64,000 nucleotides of DNA from Nocardioides sp. Root140 (GTDB lineage Bacteria > Actinomycetota > Actinomycetes > Propionibacteriales > Nocardioidaceae), in assembly GCF_001426745.1 (NCBI RefSeq), contig NZ_LMFI01000003.1, forward strand, positions 142,592-206,591. Direction: 5' to 3'. Each line of letters opens with the position of its first letter. Within the stretch, counting starts at the first letter, position 1. Below, piece after piece: positions 1 through 9,008 of the stretch. The translations under genes were made by a program, and so were the position numbers. Under the pieces are notes generated by a model, which saw only the letters and a program-made list of their open reading frames with translations, was not told the origin of the DNA and made no database searches.

Positions 1-56
1 TTACGACCCGGCGCGCACCCTTCTCCGGCGGCGGTTGCGCTGGCAGCGTGGACGAC

Positions 57-866
57 ATGAGTGAGCTCCGCGCAGATGTCGCCGTGATCGGTGGCACGGG
101 CTTCTACGCCCTGTTCGACGACGCCCCGACCGCCACGGTCACCACGCCGTACGGCGCCCCGTCGGCACCCATCACGATCGGCTCCGTGGAAGGGCGCAAC
201 GTGGCCTTCCTGCCCAGGCACGGATTGCACCACGAGTACCCGCCGCACCGGATCAACTACCGGGCCAACCTGTGGGCGCTGGCCTCACTCGGCGTACGCC
301 AGGTGCTGGCGCCGTGCGCAGTCGGCGGCCTGGGGACGAAGGTGCGTCCGGGATACATCGTGGTGCCCGACCAGCTGGTGGACCGGACCCAGGGCCGCAT
401 CCAGACCTTCGTCGAGACCGGCGCCGTGCACGTGCCCTTCGCGGATCCCTACTGCGACGGCGTGACGAAGGCCCTGGCCGCCGGATCGCCCGACGTGATG
501 GTCGGCGGCGCCATGGTCGTCATCGAGGGCCCGAGGTTCTCCACGCGCGCGGAGTCGCGCAGCTACGCGGAGTCCGGGTGGTCGCTGGTGAACATGACCG
601 GCCATCCGGAAGCCGTGCTGGCTCGCGAGCTGCGGCTCTGCTACGCCCCGCTGGCCCTGGTCACCGACATGGACGCGGGGGACGACACCGGCACCGGGGT
701 CGGCCAGGCGGACGTCTTCGCGCTGTTCCGGTCGAACCTCGACCGACTCGGCACGCTGCTCCGGACCGCGATCACCGAGCTGCCCGATCCGACCGGATGC
801 GCGTGTGCCACCTGGGCCGACGAGATCGAGCTGACCTATCCCTCGCCCACCGGCGCACCGTCGTGA
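57..866 (+). CDS. mtnP: S-methyl-5'-thioadenosine phosphorylase family protein
   Basis: Phosphorolysis of 5'-methylthioadenosine (or a related purine nucleoside) in the cytoplasmic methionine salvage pathway. The 269-residue length is normal for the family. Visible motifs are the N-terminal phosphate-binding GGTGFY, the PRHG segment, EGPRFSTRAES, and NMTGHPEAVLARE of the purine/ribose pocket. MTAP, MTI phosphorylase and 6-oxopurine phosphorylase share this fold, so the exact substrate is inferred. The ATG at 57 is chosen; a GTG at 48 is in frame and possible. The stop overlaps the GTG of the downstream epimerase (GTGA), so the two are probably co-translated. Confidence 0.9.
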   Translation: MSELRADVAVIGGTGFYALFDDAPTATVTTPYGAPSAPITIGSVEGRNVAFLPRHGLHHEYPPHRINYRANLWALASLGVRQVLAPCAVGGLGTKVRPGYIVVPDQLVDRTQGRIQTFVETGAVHVPFADPYCDGVTKALAAGSPDVMVGGAMVVIEGPRFSTRAESRSYAESGWSLVNMTGHPEAVLARELRLCYAPLALVTDMDAGDDTGTGVGQADVFALFRSNLDRLGTLLRTAITELPDPTGCACATWADEIELTYPSPTGAPS

Positions 867-1897
867 AGGTCCTGCTGACCGGCTCCGCGGGCTTCATCGG
901 CTCCGCGGTGAAGCGCCGGCTCGAGGAACGTGGTGACGAGGTGGTCGCGGTCGACGTGATGCTCGACCTGGCCCACGGCGCCACGACTCCACCCGTTGGC
1001 ACGCACCGGCTCGACGTACGCGACGCCGATGCGTGGGCCGATCTGCTCAGCGGTGTCGACGCGGTGTGCCACCAGGCCGCCGTCGTCGGAGCCGGCGTAC
1101 GCGTCGCCGACCTGCCGGTATATGCGTCGCACAACGACCTCGGCACCGCTGTGCTGCTGGCCACCATGCACGAGGCGGGCGTACGCCGACTGGTGCTGGC
1201 CTCCTCGATGGTGGCCTACGGCGAGGGCGCCTACGAATGCCCCGAGCACGGGCCCCAGGCTCCCGGACCCCGCAGCACCGAGGACCTCGACGCAGGTCGG
1301 TTCGACCACGCCTGCCCGGTCTGCGGCCAGTCGTTGCGGTGGACCCTGGTCGACGAGGCGGCGCCCGTCGATCCGCGCAGCTCGTACGCCGCCAGCAAGG
1401 TGGCGCAGGAGCACTACGCCTCGGCGTGGGCACGCCACGCGGATGCGCACGCGATCGCCCTTCGCTACCACAACGTCTACGGACCTGGCATGCCCCGTGA
1501 CACTCCCTATGCCGGAGTGGCGGCGATCTTCCGCTCGAGTCTCGAACGTGGAGCGGCACCCCGGGTCTTCGAGGACGGCGCGCAGATGCGCGACTTCGTG
1601 CACGTCGACGACGTCGCCCGCGCCAACCTGGCCGCCCTCGACGCGGTGATCGCCGAGCCGGCGCCCTTCGCGGCGTACAACGTGTGCTCCGGCCGACCGA
1701 TCTCCATTGCCGAGGTGGCCGACCGGCTCGCCGGTGCCGACGGGCCCTGTCCCGTCGTCACCGGGCAGTACCGCCTCGGCGACGTGCGCCACGTGGTCGC
1801 CTCACCCGAGAAGGCCGCCCGGGAACTGGGCTTCACCGCGCTGGTCCACCCCGACGAGGGCATCGCCGACTTCGCCACCGCGCCACTGCGCGACTGA
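863..1897 (+). CDS. NAD-dependent epimerase/dehydratase with Cys-rich insert
   Basis: Extended short-chain dehydrogenase of 344 residues, probably a nucleotide-sugar 4-epimerase (dTDP-rhamnose 4-epimerase-like, inferred). The Rossmann motif GSAGFIGS lies at residues 7-14, a Ser-rich SSM strand follows, and the catalytic YAASK is near residue 175. Between them is an insert with ECPEHG and CPVCG, which could bind zinc through C-x2-H and C-x2-C. The start is the GTG overlapping the mtnP stop; an open frame runs further upstream but only inside mtnP. It probably feeds sugar to the glycosyltransferases downstream. Confidence 0.85.
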   Translation: MKVLLTGSAGFIGSAVKRRLEERGDEVVAVDVMLDLAHGATTPPVGTHRLDVRDADAWADLLSGVDAVCHQAAVVGAGVRVADLPVYASHNDLGTAVLLATMHEAGVRRLVLASSMVAYGEGAYECPEHGPQAPGPRSTEDLDAGRFDHACPVCGQSLRWTLVDEAAPVDPRSSYAASKVAQEHYASAWARHADAHAIALRYHNVYGPGMPRDTPYAGVAAIFRSSLERGAAPRVFEDGAQMRDFVHVDDVARANLAALDAVIAEPAPFAAYNVCSGRPISIAEVADRLAGADGPCPVVTGQYRLGDVRHVVASPEKAARELGFTALVHPDEGIADFATAPLRD

Positions 1898-1935
1898 CCT
1901 CCGGAGCGCTTGGCGGCCGAACCACCCGCGAGCGG

Positions 1936-3357
1936 TCACCAGCCGGTGTTGACCAGGTGCGCCAACAACAGCGTCCAGCAGGCCTGCCCGACGAGTGCCG
2001 GCCCTCGCCACCGCTTCGGCAGGGCGACCACGGCCAGCGTCAGCCAGGGCATGAACGGCAGCCAGATCCGCTCCACCTCGGCCTTGCTCATCAACGACAG
2101 GTCGGCCACGACCATCGCGGCCAACGCCCCGACGACCAGGGCCAGGGGAGCCCGGGGGAGATCGCGCAGCCGGGCGAGTCCGGCGGTCGCCCACGGCCCC
2201 ACAGTGGCCACCACCAGCGCGAGGTCGGCCCACAACCAGTAGCTCGCGGGGCGCAGCGACGCGACGCCGTCCCAGTAGCGCTCACGCAGCACCGTGAAGC
2301 CCTCCGGCCACCAGTAGCCGAACGGCGCCAGGGACAAGGGCACCGCCAGCGCCACCAGCGCCGTCGGCAACAGGGGCCTCCACGATCGGGCCGTGAACAG
2401 CACGGCGAGGGCGAGGCACCCGAAGAGTCCCAGCCCGTAGGAGAGCAGGACCAGGCTGCCCAACAGGAGGCCGGAGGGGACGCTCCACCACAGTGACCGG
2501 GAGGCGGCGAGGGCAAGCGCGGCCAGGCCCCAGGCCGCCACCGCCGCCATCACGGCGTCCGCACTGACGGCCAGCAGCAGGGCAGCCGGCGTCAGGACCA
2601 GGTACGGCGCCGCCCGGCGACCGACCTCATCGGCGTCGAGGGCGCGCAGCGTGACCAGCACGGCGGGCACGATCGTCGCCGCCAGCACGGTCACCACGAG
2701 CCCGGCGGCGAGGTCTCCGCCCAGCCCGATCCGGGCCAGGAACACGAAGAACAGGGTCATCCCGGGCGGATGGCCCGAGACATGCACCGGCCAGTTGTCC
2801 GCGGCGTCGAGTGGCACCCTGTCGACGAACTCGCCGAGGAAGACGGGCACGTCGTGCACCGAACGCGCGGTCTCCAGGTATTCGTTCGGTTCGCCGAGCA
2901 CGCCGGAGATGCCGGACGTGCCGTCGATCGTGGCCAGGGACACCAGCCACGCCAGGGAGGCGAGGAAGGTGGCGACCGCCAGGCGGGCGAAGGGCAGGCG
3001 TTGCGCCAGGGAAGCGCCTCGGGTCACGACGAGTGCCGCGATCACGAGTGCCGGCAGCGTTCCCGGACCGACGCGTGGATCGAGCCAGCCCTGCCAGGGC
3101 GGGAAGCCCTCGGGCGCACTGAACCGCGAGTGCACCTCCCACCCGGTCAGCAACGGCGCCAGGATCGCCGCGGCGACGAGCACGAGTCCGGCGGCGAGTC
3201 CCAGCCACGGAGCGACCCCACTCGACGAGCCCACGCGGGGTGATGCCGGGCGTGACGCGTGCGCCCCTGAAGGGCGCGGTCCTGGGGCGGTTCGGGTCAC
3301 AATCGCGAGTCTAGGTTCGCGAAACGGCCTCGCCCCGGGTCGGGCAGGTGACGTCAT
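1936..3357 (-). CDS. Polytopic membrane protein, possible GT-C type glycosyltransferase
   Basis: About 470 residues with roughly ten hydrophobic segments after a basic, proline-rich N-terminal tail of about 45 residues. A conserved-looking HPPGM follows a WPVHVSG stretch in an extracytoplasmic loop, as in lipid-linked sugar transferases of the GT-C fold, but no family is certain. It is transcribed divergently from the GT2 gene with about 57 bp between them, so promoters must be shared or overlapping. The start is uncertain: GTG at 3360, ATG at 3357 and a GTG about 20 codons downstream are all possible. Confidence 0.7.
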   Translation of the reverse strand: MTSPARPGARPFREPRLAIVTRTAPGPRPSGAHASRPASPRVGSSSGVAPWLGLAAGLVLVAAAILAPLLTGWEVHSRFSAPEGFPPWQGWLDPRVGPGTLPALVIAALVVTRGASLAQRLPFARLAVATFLASLAWLVSLATIDGTSGISGVLGEPNEYLETARSVHDVPVFLGEFVDRVPLDAADNWPVHVSGHPPGMTLFFVFLARIGLGGDLAAGLVVTVLAATIVPAVLVTLRALDADEVGRRAAPYLVLTPAALLLAVSADAVMAAVAAWGLAALALAASRSLWWSVPSGLLLGSLVLLSYGLGLFGCLALAVLFTARSWRPLLPTALVALAVPLSLAPFGYWWPEGFTVLRERYWDGVASLRPASYWLWADLALVVATVGPWATAGLARLRDLPRAPLALVVGALAAMVVADLSLMSKAEVERIWLPFMPWLTLAVVALPKRWRGPALVGQACWTLLLAHLVNTGW

Positions 3358-3414
3358 CACTTCGTAAGCAGCAGGGACGGTTCAGCGACCGCTCCGCGGC
3401 CTAGCGTCAATGAC

Positions 3415-4161
3415 ATGACTTCAACACCCTCCATCGACGTGGTGCTGCCCTGCCGTGACGAGGCACCGGCGCTGACGGCACTGTTGCCCCGCATCCCTGA
3501 CGGAATGCGGGTGATCGTGGTCGACAACGGCTCCACCGACACCACCGCCGACGTGGCCCGAGACCTCGGGGCCACGGTCGTGACCGAGCCCGAGGCCGGC
3601 TACGGCGCTGCCGTTGCGGCCGGACTCGACGCGGCCACCGCCGACATCGTGGCCTTCATGGACGGCGACGGTTCCTTCGACCCGGCGGACCTCACCGAGC
3701 TCGTCGCCGACGTGGTCGCCGGACGCGTCGACCTCGCCGCGGGACGTCGACGTCCGGCAGCGAGGGGTGTCTGGCCGTGGCACGCCCGGTTCGGCAACGC
3801 GCTGATCGCGTGGTGGCTGCGCCGACGGATCGGGCTGCCGCTGAGCGACCTCGCCGCGATGCGCGTCGTGCGCCGTGAGGCACTGCTCGAACTCCACATC
3901 CAGGATCGACGGTTCGGCTACCCCGTCGAGCTCCTGCAGTCCGCGGTGCATGCCGACTGGCGGTTCTCCGAGCACGACGTCTCCTACGGGCCGCGCGCGG
4001 CCTGCACCCGCTCGAAGGTCTCCGGTTCGTTCCTCGGCACCGTGCGGACGGCGCGGGACTTCCGCCGGGTGCTCGCCGACGGCCACCACGACGGCCCCGG
4101 CGCCGGTCGAGCCGACGGCCGCCGTACGGGCGGAACCTCTCTCGACGGGAGTCGGGCATGA
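3415..4161 (+). CDS. Family 2 glycosyltransferase
   Basis: 248-residue GT-A fold enzyme resembling polyprenyl-phosphate sugar transferases. It has the nucleotide-binding start VVLPCRDEAPAL, the VDNGSTDTT segment, and the metal site MDGDGSFDP near residue 82. Transmembrane helices are absent, so it is soluble or peripheral. It begins a run of overlapping genes (ATGA into the DUF2064 gene) that is commonly seen as one unit in actinobacteria. The sugar donor and acceptor cannot be told from sequence. Confidence 0.88.
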   Translation: MTSTPSIDVVLPCRDEAPALTALLPRIPDGMRVIVVDNGSTDTTADVARDLGATVVTEPEAGYGAAVAAGLDAATADIVAFMDGDGSFDPADLTELVADVVAGRVDLAAGRRRPAARGVWPWHARFGNALIAWWLRRRIGLPLSDLAAMRVVRREALLELHIQDRRFGYPVELLQSAVHADWRFSEHDVSYGPRAACTRSKVSGSFLGTVRTARDFRRVLADGHHDGPGAGRADGRRTGGTSLDGSRA

Positions 4162-4814
4162 GGGCGCAACCGCTGGTGCTGGCCAAGGCGCCGCGTCCCG
4201 GGCTGGTGAAGACCCGACTGGCCGCCACCGTCGGCGACGACGCTGCTGCGGAGCTCGCCGCGTTGTGCCTGCTCGACACGATCGCGGCCTGCAGCGCGGC
4301 GTCCGCGCGGTGCCACCTGGCCCTGGCCGGGGACCTCGCAGGGGTGGTGCTCGAGGACGAGCTCCGCCGGTCCCTGATCGGGTGGAGGGTCTTCGCGCAG
4401 CAGGGGGACGGTCTGGCGGAGCGCATCGCGCACGCCCACGCGACGATCGCCGGACCGGTGGTGCAGGTCGGCATGGACACCCCGCAGGTCACTGCCGACG
4501 ACCTCGCCGCCGCCGACGCGGCACTGGAGGACAGCCCGGCCGTCCTGGGCCACGCGGACGACGGCGGGTGGTGGCTGCTCGGGTTGCAGGACCCGTCGCG
4601 GGCCGGCGTCCTCACCGACGTCCCGATGTCGCAAGCCGACACCGGCACGCGCACGGCCCGGGCCCTGCTGGGTGCCGGCCTTCACATCGAGGTCGTACGC
4701 CGACTGCGCGACGTCGACACCGCGGAGGATGCGGAGATCGTGGCGCGGCTGGCACCGGGCACGAGGTTCGGCCGTCGCTGGCACGAACTGCCTGTCAGGA
4801 GCCCGGTCCGATGA
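4158..4814 (+). CDS. DUF2064 / TIGR04282 glycosyltransferase-like protein
   Basis: 218 residues. The N-terminal LAKAPRPGLVKTRL is the family hallmark and resembles nucleotidyltransferase phosphate loops; GMDTPQVT replaces the usual GxDxPxL, and DDGGWWLLGL lies in the second half. These proteins sit beside GT2 enzymes and are thought to be GT-A-like transferases of unproven reaction. The start overlaps the GT2 stop and its stop overlaps the methyltransferase start (both ATGA), implying translational coupling. Confidence 0.85.
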   Translation: MRAQPLVLAKAPRPGLVKTRLAATVGDDAAAELAALCLLDTIAACSAASARCHLALAGDLAGVVLEDELRRSLIGWRVFAQQGDGLAERIAHAHATIAGPVVQVGMDTPQVTADDLAAADAALEDSPAVLGHADDGGWWLLGLQDPSRAGVLTDVPMSQADTGTRTARALLGAGLHIEVVRRLRDVDTAEDAEIVARLAPGTRFGRRWHELPVRSPVR

Positions 4815-5464
4815 GCACCGACGTGTCGTTCACCTCGACGTTCTCGGCATTGCTGTCCGGTCACCCCACGGTCGTGGTCGGGGTGGACAGCTCTCCGACA
4901 CCGATCCCGGTCGAGCGCTGGTCGGCACCGGCCGACGAGGACGACAAGCGCATCCTGACGCTGTGCCACGGTCCCACGCTCGACATCGGGTGCGGCCCCG
5001 GCCGGATGGCGATGGCCCTTGCGGAGACGGGTCGTATCGCGCTCGGTATCGACGTCGTGGCCGAGGCTGTCGCCCAGACCCGGCGCCGTGGTGCCTCGGC
5101 GCTGCAACGCGACGTGTTCGCCGAGGTGCCGGCCGAAGGCAGATGGGGGACCGTGCTCCTGGCCGACGGCAACATCGGCATCGGCGGCGACCCGGTGGCG
5201 CTGTTCCGCCGGGCGGGGGACCTGCTCGCGCCCGGAGGCCGTGCCGTGGTCGAGGTGGCCGAGCCTGGGGTCGAGTCGCGCACCGTCTGGGCGGTCCTCG
5301 AGTCCCAGGGCGGCAAGCACCGATCGCGCCCGTTCCGTTGGGCCGTGCTCGGCGTGGACGGGCTGGCCGACGCGGCCGCAGCGAGTGACCTGGTCGTCAG
5401 CGAGGTGCACGAGATCGGCGGCCGGTGGGTGGCCGTCCTGGTGCGCGGGGAGCGCCGCTCATGA
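4811..5464 (+). CDS. Class I SAM-dependent methyltransferase
   Basis: 217 residues. Motif I LDIGCGPGRMAMAL near residue 57 binds S-adenosylmethionine, and GIDVVAEAV is the acidic end of the second strand. The substrate is unknown. The ATG at 4811 overlaps the upstream stop; the frame is open far upstream but only through the GT2 and DUF2064 genes. It is the third member of the overlapping operon, between the DUF2064 protein and the molybdopterin enzyme. Confidence 0.85.
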   Translation: MSTDVSFTSTFSALLSGHPTVVVGVDSSPTPIPVERWSAPADEDDKRILTLCHGPTLDIGCGPGRMAMALAETGRIALGIDVVAEAVAQTRRRGASALQRDVFAEVPAEGRWGTVLLADGNIGIGGDPVALFRRAGDLLAPGGRAVVEVAEPGVESRTVWAVLESQGGKHRSRPFRWAVLGVDGLADAAAASDLVVSEVHEIGGRWVAVLVRGERRS

Positions 5465-6612
5465 GGGCCCCGGCCGAGACCGACTTCACCTCACGGCTGA
5501 GGTCGCCTGCGGTCGCCGCCCGCATCGGTGTCTGGCTCGGCGTGTGCTTCGCCCTGGCGTTCGTGACCGGGGTGATCAGCCACTACGCCCAACTGCCGCA
5601 CCCGATCGTGCCGTTGCCGACGTCGCCGTCATGGGGCTACCGGCTGACCCAGGGCCTGCACGTCGCCTCGGGCACGGCAGCGATCCCGCTGCTGCTGGTC
5701 AAGCTGTGGTGCGTCTACCCGAAGCTCTTCGCCGCACTGCCCAGGTCGTTGCGCACGGGCCTTCTCACCGCCCTCGAACGGGGCTCGATCGCCGTACTGG
5801 TGTCGGCGTCGATCTTCCAGCTGGCGACAGGCCTTGCGAACTCCGCGCAGTGGTACCCGTGGGAGTTCCCGTTCCGCAGCTCGCACTACGCGCTGGCCTG
5901 GATCGCGATCGGAGCGCTGGCCGTGCACATCGCCGTCAAGCTGCCGGTCATCCGTGAGGCCCTGGGCGCGCCCCTGGAGTCGACGGAGCTCGACCGGCCC
6001 GAAGCCTCGGTGCCCGGCGCGGTGAGTCGTCGTACGGTCCTGCGCACGACGTGGGTCAGTGCCGGCGCCGCGGTGTTGTTGACCGCAGGAGCCACGGTGC
6101 CGTGGCTGCGCCGGGTCTCGCTCTTCGCCGTGCGCACCGGGGAGGGGCCGCAGGGCGTGCCGGTCAACCGCTCGGCGCGGGCCGCTGCGATCGATCCGGC
6201 CGCGACGGGCGAGGCCTACCGGCTGGTGGTGCGCCACGGAGACCGCTCACGTGAGCTCAGCCTCGCCGACCTCAAGGCTCTCCCGCAGCGCACTGAAGAC
6301 CTGCCGATCGCCTGCGTCGAGGGATGGAGTGCCGGTGCCACCTGGACCGGGGTGAGGGTCCGTGACCTCCTCGACCTCGTGGAGGCACCGTCCGACACCG
6401 AGGTACTGGTGCGGTCGCTGCAACGTCGCGGCGGCTACGCACAGTCGGTGCTCCCGGGGTCGTACGCAGACCACGACGACACGTTGCTGGCGCTCGAGCT
6501 GAACGGCGAGACGCTGGACTCCGATCACGGCTACCCGGCGCGCCTCATCGCGCCGAACCGGCCCGGGGTGCTGCAGACGAAATGGGTCAACGAGCTGGAG
6601 GTGCTCCCATGA
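5461..6612 (+). CDS. Membrane-anchored molybdopterin-dependent oxidoreductase (sulfite oxidase fold)
   Basis: 383 residues. The N-terminal ~170 residues contain four hydrophobic helices with conserved-looking His residues (ISHYAQ, GLHVAS, SSHYAL, AVHIAVK), consistent with a di-heme cytochrome b-like anchor. A further helix precedes an extracytoplasmic molybdopterin domain of the sulfite oxidase family; ACVEGWS carries the likely molybdenum-ligating Cys. It probably moves electrons between a periplasmic-side substrate and the membrane; the substrate is unknown. ATGA overlaps on both sides place it in the operon. Confidence 0.85.
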   Translation: MRAPAETDFTSRLRSPAVAARIGVWLGVCFALAFVTGVISHYAQLPHPIVPLPTSPSWGYRLTQGLHVASGTAAIPLLLVKLWCVYPKLFAALPRSLRTGLLTALERGSIAVLVSASIFQLATGLANSAQWYPWEFPFRSSHYALAWIAIGALAVHIAVKLPVIREALGAPLESTELDRPEASVPGAVSRRTVLRTTWVSAGAAVLLTAGATVPWLRRVSLFAVRTGEGPQGVPVNRSARAAAIDPAATGEAYRLVVRHGDRSRELSLADLKALPQRTEDLPIACVEGWSAGATWTGVRVRDLLDLVEAPSDTEVLVRSLQRRGGYAQSVLPGSYADHDDTLLALELNGETLDSDHGYPARLIAPNRPGVLQTKWVNELEVLP

Positions 6613-7106
6613 CCGCACCTCCCGTGGCTCGGCCCCTCATGATCGGCCGGGGGATGTTGGTGGCGGCCGGGGTGGCAGCAGGTGCGTGGGGCGCCTGGCT
6701 GCTGTACGACGCGACGCCGTGGGACCGCTGGCCGAACCTGCTGGTCTGGCTGGCCGGTGGCGTGCTCCTGCACGACGCCGTGCTGGCGCCGGTGGTCCTC
6801 GTGCTCGGCTGGTCCGCGGCGCGCGTCGTGCCCTGGTTCAGGAGTCCGGTCGTCGTCGGCGCCGTGTTGCTCGGTGCGCTGACCCTGGTGGCCGTGCCGG
6901 TACTCGGCGGGTGGGGTCGCCGACCCGACAACCCGACGCTGCTCGACCGCGACTACACCGCCGGCTGGTTCATGATGGCCGGCGGCATCCTGGTCGGCGT
7001 GCTCGTGGCCGCTGCCGTCGTACGATCGCGAATGACAGAGATCGGTGCCCCGGAACGGGCACCGGCAGAGGATGGTGATGATGGCGAACGTCCTGGTCGT
7101 CGATGA
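6609..7106 (+). CDS. Small integral membrane protein, unknown
   Basis: 165 residues with three or four hydrophobic segments (residues about 12-32, 42-65, 75-98, 112-135) and a charged C-terminal tail. No family is recognised. It overlaps the molybdopterin oxidoreductase stop by ATGA, and its 3' end runs 26 bp into the response regulator gene, so it is part of the same transcript. It may be a membrane partner of the oxidoreductase (inference from position). Confidence 0.7.
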   Translation: MTAPPVARPLMIGRGMLVAAGVAAGAWGAWLLYDATPWDRWPNLLVWLAGGVLLHDAVLAPVVLVLGWSAARVVPWFRSPVVVGAVLLGALTLVAVPVLGGWGRRPDNPTLLDRDYTAGWFMMAGGILVGVLVAAAVVRSRMTEIGAPERAPAEDGDDGERPGRR

Positions 7107-7773
7107 CGACGCGACGGTTCGTGAGGTGGTGGTGAGCTACCTGCGCGCCAACAAGCACGACGTGGTCGAGGCCGCCGACGGTGAGTCTGCCGTCGAGGCC
7201 GCGATGCGGCGTACGCCGGACCTCGTCGTCCTCGACCTCATGCTGCCCGGCATCGACGGGTTCGAGGTCGCCCGGCAGCTCCGCCTGACCAGTGAGGTGC
7301 CGATCGTGATGCTGACCGCCCGGAGCAGCGAGACCGACCGGGTGGTCGGCCTCGAGCTCGGCGCCGACGACTACGTGAGCAAGCCGTTCAGCCCCCGCGA
7401 GCTGGCGCTGCGGGTCGAGTCGGTGCTGCGCCGCACCTCGGGTCGTACGCCGACCCTGCCCGACGTACTCACCGACGGTGACCTGGTGATCGACCACCCG
7501 CGCCGTCAGGTCACCCGGGCCGGTGCGCCGTTGACGCTGACCGGTCGCGAGTACGACCTGTTGCGGTTCCTGGTGGCGCACCCCGAGGTGACCTATTCGC
7601 GTGAAGAGCTCCTCGAGCTGGTCTGGGGCTGGAGCTTCGGCGACCGCTCGACCGTGACCGTGCACGTGCGCCGGGTCAGGGAGAAGGTCGAGGCCGATCC
7701 GACCCACCCGGTGCGACTGTGCACGGTGTGGGGCGTCGGCTACCTGTGGTCCGCGTCTGGAGGCGACCGATGA
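7081..7773 (+). CDS. OmpR-family response regulator
   Basis: 230 residues. The receiver domain has the acidic pocket VVDDD (Asp8-10), phospho-acceptor Asp52 in VLDLMLPG, and the conserved Lys in SKPFSP; the C-terminal half is an OmpR winged helix (LTGREYDLLRFL, GWSF, VHVRRVREKVE). In-frame ATGs lie at 7072, 7078 and 7081; an AGAGG at 7067-7071 best serves 7078 or 7081. It overlaps the downstream kinase gene by ATGA and should regulate from the preceding redox or glycosyltransferase operon outward, targets unknown. Confidence 0.93.
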   Translation: MANVLVVDDDATVREVVVSYLRANKHDVVEAADGESAVEAAMRRTPDLVVLDLMLPGIDGFEVARQLRLTSEVPIVMLTARSSETDRVVGLELGADDYVSKPFSPRELALRVESVLRRTSGRTPTLPDVLTDGDLVIDHPRRQVTRAGAPLTLTGREYDLLRFLVAHPEVTYSREELLELVWGWSFGDRSTVTVHVRRVREKVEADPTHPVRLCTVWGVGYLWSASGGDR

Positions 7774-8912
7774 CCGGCGACGCGTTCTGGACCATCGTGC
7801 TGGTCGCCTCTCTCTCGGCTGCGGTGGTCGGCATGCTCGGCTTCGCGGCCAGCTGGCTGGTCAGGCAGCGGTCGCTGGTCTGGCACCTCGCGATCCTTGC
7901 CCTGGTGGCGGTGCTGGCTCCGTTGGTGGGCCTGATCGCGGTGACCCGGATGATGTTCTTCTCGGGCCACGACCTTGCCGTGGCGACGTACGTCGGCATC
8001 GTCGCGGCCGTCGTGACCCTCGGAGTTGCGATCGGGCTGGGCCTGGCCATCGGACAGTGGTCGGGCGCCGTGCAGCGCAACGTCCGGCAACTCGGTGGGG
8101 ACGGCGAGCTCGCACCGCCCAGCGGTGCGAAGGAGTTCCGTGACCTCAGCACCGCACTGCACGAGACCCGCCGCGAGCTGGCCACGTCGCGCGAACGCGA
8201 GCAGCTGCTCGACCAGTCGCGGCGCGACCTGGTCTCGTGGGTCTCCCACGACCTGCGCACCCCGCTGGCCGGGCTGCGGGCGATGTCGGAGGCCCTCGAG
8301 GACGGCATGGCCGCCGACCCGCAGCGCTACCTGACCCAGATCCGGCAGGACGTCGACCGGATGGCGACGATGGTCGACGACCTCTTCGAGCTGTCAAGGA
8401 TCCACGCCGGCGTGCTGGTGCCGCAGCGCGAGACCGTGCTGCTGCACGACCTGGTCAGCGAGGCCATCGCCAGCCTCGACCCGGTCGCCCGCACGCGCGA
8501 CGTCAGGGTGGGTGGCGCTGTCCAGGACGGCATCTGTGTCTCGGCCGACCCGGCGGCCCTCTCGAGGGCCCTCTCGAACCTGATCATGAACGCGATCCGG
8601 CACACGCCGCCCTCGGGCGAGGTGCAGGTGCGTGCCGAGCAGGTCGAGGGCGGCGTCGTGCTCAGTGTCGCGGACCAGTGCGGCGGCATCGCCGAGCACG
8701 ACATGACCCAGGTCTTCGAGGTCGGTTGGCAGGGCTCGTCGGCCCGTACGCCGGACCGTGACCTGGGCGGCCGGGCCGGGCTGGGGCTGGCCATCGTGCG
8801 CGGCATCGTCGAGGCCCACGACGGGGTGGTCGGCGTCGAGAACCTCGAGTCCGCCGACGGGTGCCGGTTCCTGATCCGGCTGCCCTCGTCACCGGAGGTC
8901 GCCGCGGTCTGA
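7770..8912 (+). CDS. Sensor histidine kinase
   Basis: 380 residues. Four N-terminal hydrophobic helices (to about residue 105) with short loops, a HAMP-like linker, the H-box VSHDLRTPLAGL with the phosphorylated His, N-box NLIMNAIRHT and G2 box GRAGLGLAIV. The G1 box reads DQCGGI in place of the usual DxGxGI, so the first Gly is Cys. The short extracytoplasmic loops suggest sensing within the membrane. Partner of the upstream regulator through an ATGA overlap. Confidence 0.92.
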   Translation: MTGDAFWTIVLVASLSAAVVGMLGFAASWLVRQRSLVWHLAILALVAVLAPLVGLIAVTRMMFFSGHDLAVATYVGIVAAVVTLGVAIGLGLAIGQWSGAVQRNVRQLGGDGELAPPSGAKEFRDLSTALHETRRELATSREREQLLDQSRRDLVSWVSHDLRTPLAGLRAMSEALEDGMAADPQRYLTQIRQDVDRMATMVDDLFELSRIHAGVLVPQRETVLLHDLVSEAIASLDPVARTRDVRVGGAVQDGICVSADPAALSRALSNLIMNAIRHTPPSGEVQVRAEQVEGGVVLSVADQCGGIAEHDMTQVFEVGWQGSSARTPDRDLGGRAGLGLAIVRGIVEAHDGVVGVENLESADGCRFLIRLPSSPEVAAV

Positions 8913-8936
8913 CGCCGGGCCATTGACGAAACTCTC

Positions 8937-8983
8937 TTGTTGAACACTGATGTTCGAGTTAACATCTCGAACATCAGTGTTCA
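8937..8983. promoter_or_regulatory. Promoter with an 18-bp perfect inverted repeat, candidate TetR operator
   Basis: Arms at 8941-8958 (TGAACACTGATGTTCGAG) and 8966-8983 are exact reverse complements around a 7-base centre. TTGTTG (8937-8942) and TAACAT (8960-8965) are spaced 17 bp and form a plausible -35/-10 pair, so a bound repressor would cover the promoter. A Shine-Dalgarno GGAAGGGG at 8993-9000 precedes the pump gene. The TetR gene two genes downstream is the obvious candidate binder (inference). Confidence 0.8.
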
Positions 8984-9008
8984 TCTTGCATCGGAAGGGG
9001 TTTCGGCC

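Noticed and set aside
272..862. A 541-residue epimerase with a long N-terminal extension
   Set aside because: The extension is only the shifted frame of the phosphorylase gene; the Rossmann motif starts right after the GTG at 863.
836..1792. A long minus-strand frame opposite the epimerase gene
   Set aside because: Its product is low-complexity Gly/Arg/Val-rich, without motifs, as expected for antisense frames in GC-rich DNA.
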